The notes under the pieces: model-generated
The model's database searches: none
Told to the model about the DNA's origin: nothing
Seen by the model: only the letters and a program-made list of their open reading frames with translations
Source: Prinia subflava
Lineage: Eukaryota > Chordata > Aves > Passeriformes > Cisticolidae
NCBI RefSeq assembly: GCF_021018805.1
Contig: NC_086283.1
Span: 21,066,162 to 21,130,161 of the forward strand
Reading direction: 5' to 3'
Length of the DNA stretch: 64,000 bases
Program-made: the position numbers and the translations under genes
Part shown: one piece after another, positions 55,201 to 64,000 of the stretch
Position numbering within the stretch: position 1 is the first letter of the stretch
How the letters are laid out: the number at the start of each line of letters is the position of its first letter

Positions 55201-56256
55201 CTCCAGCACACCTTAGAAAACCATGCTATTTTTACCTCTCCCCAGTAAGATAAAAGAGTCCTGCACACACCTGTAAAATGCCAGGACTTTAGGCTACTCT
55301 GAATTGTTTGTACCAACTTAATTATCTTCCTTCAATGTCCTCATCCTAAAAAAAATCTGGAAATGCTAAAATTGTCAACAGACTTTTAAAAGAAAACAAA
55401 AGAAAAAAACAATCTCAAACTCAGACAATCCTTAAAATCAGTTATTTTTCCAAGTTGCATGATTTGAAAGGCTAGGAAAGAATGAAACTGCTAATTAGAC
55501 TAATCAAAAAATGATACACATGTTCTAGTATGTGCAATAATTAACCCACTCAATTCAATAGTATTAACTCAGTGTTTTGGCACAGCATAATAAATAGCAC
55601 TGGATTGCCAAAAGCTGAACTTCTTTTCCAGTTGAAATTAATAAAGCTCTCTGGATGCACACATGTTTGTGGAGACAAAAGTAATGTATGTGCCAGGTTC
55701 CTTATTCAACTGAAGAGATGGAATACCTCTTCATCTCTCACCAAGAGGGATGGCATTCCATTCCAAAGAAAGGAGATTTATTTCCATCTACTCAAGCTTC
55801 AATACAAAGATTTTAGTCTAGAATAATTACCTTTGAATAACCCCTGAAATATGGGTGGAAAAGAAGTATTTGACACATAGAATGACTTGTTAAAAGTGAA
55901 ACTTGTTTACAAATCAGGTAAAGTAAGAAAAAATGCTTCCTAATATACTTGCAAAATTGACAAATCAAAAAGTATATTAGCAGAATGAAAAATTAAAAGG
56001 ATCTTGAGAGATCATTGTGGCCATTAAAGTATTATTAATTGAAGAAAAACTTGAATAGTTTCAATTCAGAAGAACAATGTTATCAATAGATGTAGAGGCA
56101 GCTATGAAAGACTTCACCTTCACCATGGTGCGCTTCAAAGTAAATCACTGCAAACTGCTTTCCACCTGACCAACTAATTCCTCTGCTCTTGCTTCTTAGG
56201 GAGATGCCTGATAAAGAAATATGTTAGAAAAATTGTAGAGGAGAAAAAAAGAATTT

Positions 56257-56283
56257 GTTAGGTAGCTGTGTTAGGTAGCTGTA
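56257..56283. repeat. 13-bp tandem duplication
   Basis: gttaggtagctgt occurs twice in immediate succession. Confidence 0.85.
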
Positions 56284-57722
56284 AATAACTATTTAAACAA
56301 CAACAAAAACAACAAACTAAACATAAGAATAAATTAAATTCCTGCAGTTGTTGTAAACGTGTTGACCACGGGTGACTTTATTGTGCCTTCTGGTGGAAAA
56401 CCCACCCTACTTGGATTGTGGATTTGCAGAAACTGCACACAAAGTTTCTAATCTCTATTTCTCCTTGAAATTTCTCCACAGCACAAGGTCGTATTTCACA
56501 AGTTGAATGCCTGTGAATTAACAGTACTTTTAATTACTTGAGATACAATCTCTATTGGAACATTCTTTTCATTTCCCATTCATTTTTCATCCTTTCATTA
56601 TCAGTCTTTCTCCCCACTAGACTGTTTATATTTTAATTCGTGCAGGCTTTAACAATATACTGACTCCAATACTGTCCTAATTAAATTAAATTTACTGGCA
56701 GATTTGAACAGCAACCCATGTTGACCTCAAAAATATTCCCTTTTCTTGCTTCCAGTATACTTTCTATCAAAAAGTTCTTTTCCCCAGACTCTGCTACTTC
56801 TGCGGATCCAGTCTCTCTGCAACAAGTCCTCCAATAGAGATCCCAATTAATATTTCAACTTTAATAAAGTTACAGTCCAATCCCAGTGGCTCACAATTTT
56901 TAGTCCCTAAATGTTATTTAGGTCACTTCAAATAAATAATTGCAGAGCAGTTTCTGACCACCCTAGCAAGAAAGGACTTTGATGTTCCAGACTGGATTTT
57001 TTGCCCACAGCCATCATTCCCAATTTTCTTCATAATTAAAGCACAACTCAAAAATTTCTTTCCAGAATGGTCGAAGAACTGAAGCTGAAAGTAAAGCTCA
57101 CCTGTGACTTCACATTTCATAGCACATGAATTCACCCCTCAGCAAGCCCAACTGCCTGTACTTTCTTTCCTACAGAGAAAGTTCCTCTCACCTTTTGCAC
57201 TCTGACTTTACCCTTTCATAAAGGAGATTATTTTAACATTTGAAATTATTTAACTTTCAGGTAAAATACATATACTCCCATATTGCATGAGAGTATTGAA
57301 TACTCTTATTTTTCCCTTTTCACATTTCTTATATTTTTTTTCTTTCCCACTGCAAGTTAACTTCCAGTGTGGAATCTTTTCTAGCCAAGATTCTCATATG
57401 AATTTCTTATCTGAATTCAGCTTGCTTTCAAAAGAAAAGTGGATGTAAAGCCCATGTCAAAAGCTGATGCACAACATCAAACCTCTCCCTGCCTTTAATA
57501 ATTTGTATTTGGCATCTGACTAATAGGTGGTTTAGGAATGGGAATAAAAACCAAGTCTTTTCTCCTTTAGTTTTAGTTTCTACTTGCACTTAGAACCTTC
57601 TTTACAGGTCAGCATTTGGTTCTGGGGGGCTCTGCAGTATCCCTTGTATCCCTGGAACAGCAGCCAAGGCACCATTCTTGGTGTAACCCCAGCAAAACCT
57701 CACCAAAACCCCACTACCCATG

Positions 57723-58257
57723 TGTCCTAGTTACAATGTAAGGTGTGCCCAGAGTGTGTATTCTATCACATCTTCAGGAGCTGTTGGAACCAGGTGGGGC
57801 AGTGTTTCCCTTGCCCCCTCCCTCTGGACTATCTGCTGTTAATGGGCCATCAAGGCCTCATCCAGTGACTCACAGGTAACTCCCTCTGGGAGCCATCTCT
57901 GTTTAATGGGCACTCAAGGACCCACTGCAGGACCCATAGAATGGTGTCAGCCCACTGTGAGAGGCTGTGAGCATTCCCACCTGGATATCATCTGGGACTG
58001 GGGACAGCACAGGAGAATCTTGGGTTCCCAGAGGACAAGAGCTACCAGACCTTTCTACAGGATCACTGCTTCAACAAGACCGCTCCATCTGGACTGCTAC
58101 CACCACCCTAACTAACAGGGTGTCAGGTTGTACTCTGATTCTGTCAGAGTTTTTTTGTGCTATTGTTTTTATTTTATTTTACTTTTTTTTCCTCTTGCCT
58201 ATTAAATTGTATTTCTGATTTGGAGTCTCTCCCTGGTTTTGCTTTCAAACCAGCACA
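57723..58257 (+). mobile_element. probable solo LTR, ERVL-like
   Basis: 535 bp beginning TGTCCTAGTT and ending CCAGCACA. Flanks are ccatg (left) and ccatc (right), a 5-bp duplication with one mismatch, the length typical of ERVL. The 3' part has a T-rich stretch, ATTAAA at 58201-58206 and a U5-like tctctccctggttttgcttt. It is moderately diverged and contains no coding capacity. Confidence 0.65.
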
Positions 58258-59607
58258 CCATCCTGCAAAAGCCAGTGGCCCTTAGACCCTTAGGAAAGAC
58301 ACATTCCAGTGTGTCCCAAGGGCTGTAGCTCAGACAGTCAAATTTCCCCTGGTTTCCTGGAGCAGCAGAGCTGTTCTGCAGGTAAACACCTGCCCAGTGT
58401 GAATTCCTGATCATCCTGAGCTTTCCTGGGAGAGGAGCTGCTGCTGTTCCCAGCGTTGCACAATCCACTCTGCTGGGATGGACTGAGGGATCCTGCTGAT
58501 GCTGCCTGGGAGAAATGGGTCATGGAACTTGGGCACTGCCCATTGCCAAACAGAAATCAATCCAGGAATCCATGCATGGAAAAAACCCAATGCTCATTGA
58601 CATGGCCAGGCAGGGCATGGATGTGGACAGGGACAGGAGCAGAGCTACCCCAGATCCAGATCCATCATGGGTGCTTGGGACTGGGAATACACCAGGATGG
58701 ACAGAGAGAGGGACACAACAAACTGCTGATGGTACCTCCCCTCCACAGGTGGGATTTTAAGACCAGACTGTTGGAATTGGTGCTTCCCTGCTATTTTTTC
58801 CATAACAAGTGTTGAAAATAAAATTCACATATTTATGTTTATGAATCTACAAACAGAGCTTGTGCTCTGCACCCTGTCCATACTTCCAACATGCACAGAG
58901 TGCATTGAAGTATTGATTCCTGACTGCCTGGGGCTTTGTTTTACCTGACCATAAACTGTATTAAATTTGTTTGTAATGCAATTCAGGGAATCAGGGGCTA
59001 AATTATGTGTTCCTTAATACATTCTAATTACAGTAATTTCCTGTATGTTAACTCCTGTTTAGTGGCATAAAAAAAAATAAAGATACTCTATAGTCCCTCT
59101 GAAAACTACATTTAAAATATTTCCTTGGGTTTTTTTAGACTAGCTGTTCTAAAAATCCGTATCAGTGAGCAATTCCAAGTCACAATTTTTTTCTGGTCTC
59201 TTGGCCAGCAGTCAGATGTTAGTGCAACAATCTATTAATTTTTCAACAGTTAGCACAGAAGAAGAATACAATTGTGATATTTTAGAGGTGTATTTCAGCT
59301 CATAAAGGCAGCATCAGCTCTCCTCTCATTCAATTATTGCCATTATTTAAAATAATCAAAGAGAGATTATTTAATAAGGCTTTTTTATTACATAGATCCA
59401 AATCCTAACAAATAAGTACAGATTTAAGATAGATATACTGAGTCTGTTAAAACTTTTCAGTGATCCTGCAAGAACGGAAGGAGATGATGTACAGAGAGCC
59501 AAGGAGAAATGTCAGAAGCAGGAGAATACCCCCAGGAGCAGAGCTGCAGGCAGCAGACTCACTCAGTGGAAAGCACACGGAACAGGCAGGGAGAGAAACA
59601 TTTAGAA

Positions 59608-59636
59608 ACAGGAAAAAAAAAAAAAAAAGAAAAAGG
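59608..59636. repeat. poly-A tract
   Basis: A run of about 17 A followed by gaaaaagg. No gene-derived sequence is recognisable just upstream, so it is not supported as a retrocopy tail. Confidence 0.8.
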
Positions 59637-61152
59637 CATTTTAGAGTCAGAGTGAGAAAGGAAGGGAAAGGTCTGAAAGGCAGGAGGCAAAATAAATGAT
59701 ACAAGGAGCTGGAAAATCCCCATCCTGCTTCAAAAGGAAAAGTAAGGTCATGAGACAGCACAGGGAGAGCTGCACTATTGACCAGCAGCAAGAGGTACAT
59801 TTTCTGTGCTTAAAAAAGAAAAAAACCCAAAACCTCACAATACAAGAGTCAGCAGGGTCCTCCTCAGGGACCCACTTGACTGAAGGGAGATGTTCTTCCA
59901 GAGGAAACTTCTGGGGGCTGCTGTTCCCGAGGAGCAGCTGGGCACAGTGGGCTGGGTGACACAACGCGACACCGGGGGCTGTGCTGGCTCCTTTGGTATG
60001 GGACACGGGGTTTCCAGGGAAAAACTCCAGACTCTGGGTCTGGATGTTTCCAAAAGGCCCTGGTTGCTGGGTTCTGCAGCACACACCTGCTCCTAAAGCA
60101 TTTCCCTCCTCTGACAAAGTTGTTTCATTTGGAGGGGCAGGTCTCAAGGCACTCTGAGGGTATTTTGTCATTCGACGTACAGGAAAGAAGAAGATGAATA
60201 ATAAAAGGTACTGAAAAATGTTTTTTTTTTCCCCAGATCTAGTGCATTTTACCTCAATTGTTTTCTATCTTACTTCTAAGTGCCATTTTCCCTCTTGGAA
60301 ACAATTCCTCTTCATCAAATTCCCACAGGATAACCCAGTTATTCAAAAGCAGAAGAAGTAAAGATAAAGAAGTAAAATATTATGATTGTCATGTGTAATT
60401 TACCTATGCAATTTTGCTATTTTGTGTTTTAGTATTTTCAATATTCTTTTACCTGTCCACCTACATGAAGAGAACTTACTTTGTCTTTAGAATTAAGTTA
60501 ATACATCACACTTTATTAGCTGGTAGGAATAAAATAGCAGAGGAAAATAGAGGGGGTTTATATCAAAAACTTTGTTAAGAGGTTAACTGAATTAATGACC
60601 TAGTAATTATTAATGTGAACAAATAATGTTGTTGAAAATGCTTGCAGATTGCTAAAAAAAAGCCAGACCCAAATTTTAGTTGATGCACTTGTTTATAGTT
60701 TAGATAAAGTCAATTTTCCCACTCCAGTCTCATCTTAAAGCTCATTTTAAACAATCTTCCAGTCTAATTAGCATTACCTTCTGGCTGTGTAGTACCATCC
60801 TTTTGAATGCTGGCATGGTTAAACCACTCAGGTCTACTTGGTTCAGTGCAGTGTGGCAAATGTCAGTGAAATACGAGGGCATATGGCACATAATTACGGA
60901 ACCATATGGATGCCAGGAGTGATAGTCGACAGCATTTGAATGCAGGACCAAGAAAGTCAGAGGAAAAGCAATCAAAGACCATCACACATAATCATTAAAT
61001 GGATAAATATAGTTTCTGTGCAGCTGAGAGAAGGCAGGACATGTCTGTCCTTTATTGAAGCAAAGCCACCGTGGCTGTTTGAGCATGTGGCCGCAGAGGA
61101 ATCTCTACATTATTTTCAGTTTGATTTGTAAATTTGTAAAGGCGGCTGATCA

Positions 61153-64000
<2,848 letters not shown>

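Noticed and set aside
59608..59700. Poly-A run suggesting a processed pseudogene
   Set aside because: No recognisable coding or RNA-derived sequence upstream and no flanking duplication found.

Overview
This window is vertebrate nuclear DNA, most probably from a bird and perhaps a songbird. The evidence is the CR1-type LINE 3' fragments, including the typical terminal motif resembling ATTCTATGATTCTAT, several avian-looking solo LTRs, and a spliced vertebrate gene with GT-AG introns. There is no bacterial-style gene organisation.

Almost the whole window is one gene on the minus strand. Nine coding exons can be read in order from right to left (61343 down to 85). They encode the SAM, CRIC and PDZ parts of a connector enhancer of KSR, and CNKSR2 is the closest family member by recall. 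All nine have canonical splice sites, compatible phases and no stops. The first coding exon (start codon and beginning of SAM) lies to the right of the window. The later exons (rest of the linker, DUF1170, PH, C-terminal tail) lie to the left. Several residues, and the whole second half of the last visible exon, differ from the mammalian CNKSR2 I remember, so a diverged CNKSR2-like paralogue should be considered.

The standout element is a 4,035-bp betaretrovirus-like (ERVK/ERV2-type) provirus at 34449-38483. It sits antisense in the intron between the CRIC-encoding exons 4 and 5, only 178 bp from exon 4. Its two 331-bp LTRs are identical by eye, it has a perfect 6-bp target duplication, a tRNA-Lys1,2-type primer binding site and a polypurine tract, so it is very young. 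It carries only a gag-like coding region, with no pol or recognisable env, so it should be non-autonomous. The gag region is odd. A matrix-like reading frame and a capsid-like reading frame overlap in different registers through a very GC-rich block of about 0.8 kb. At the start of that block lie a correctly phased slippery heptamer (T TTT TTC), a 5-nt spacer and a 12-bp GC-rich hairpin, which is the textbook layout for programmed -1 frameshifting. The zinc knuckle has lost one cysteine and is followed by an arginine cluster.

The remaining sequence is intron, with CR1 fragments, three or four probable solo LTRs, microsatellites and short tandem duplications. One 108-bp stretch in intron 2 (44235-44342) looks like an in-frame cassette exon.
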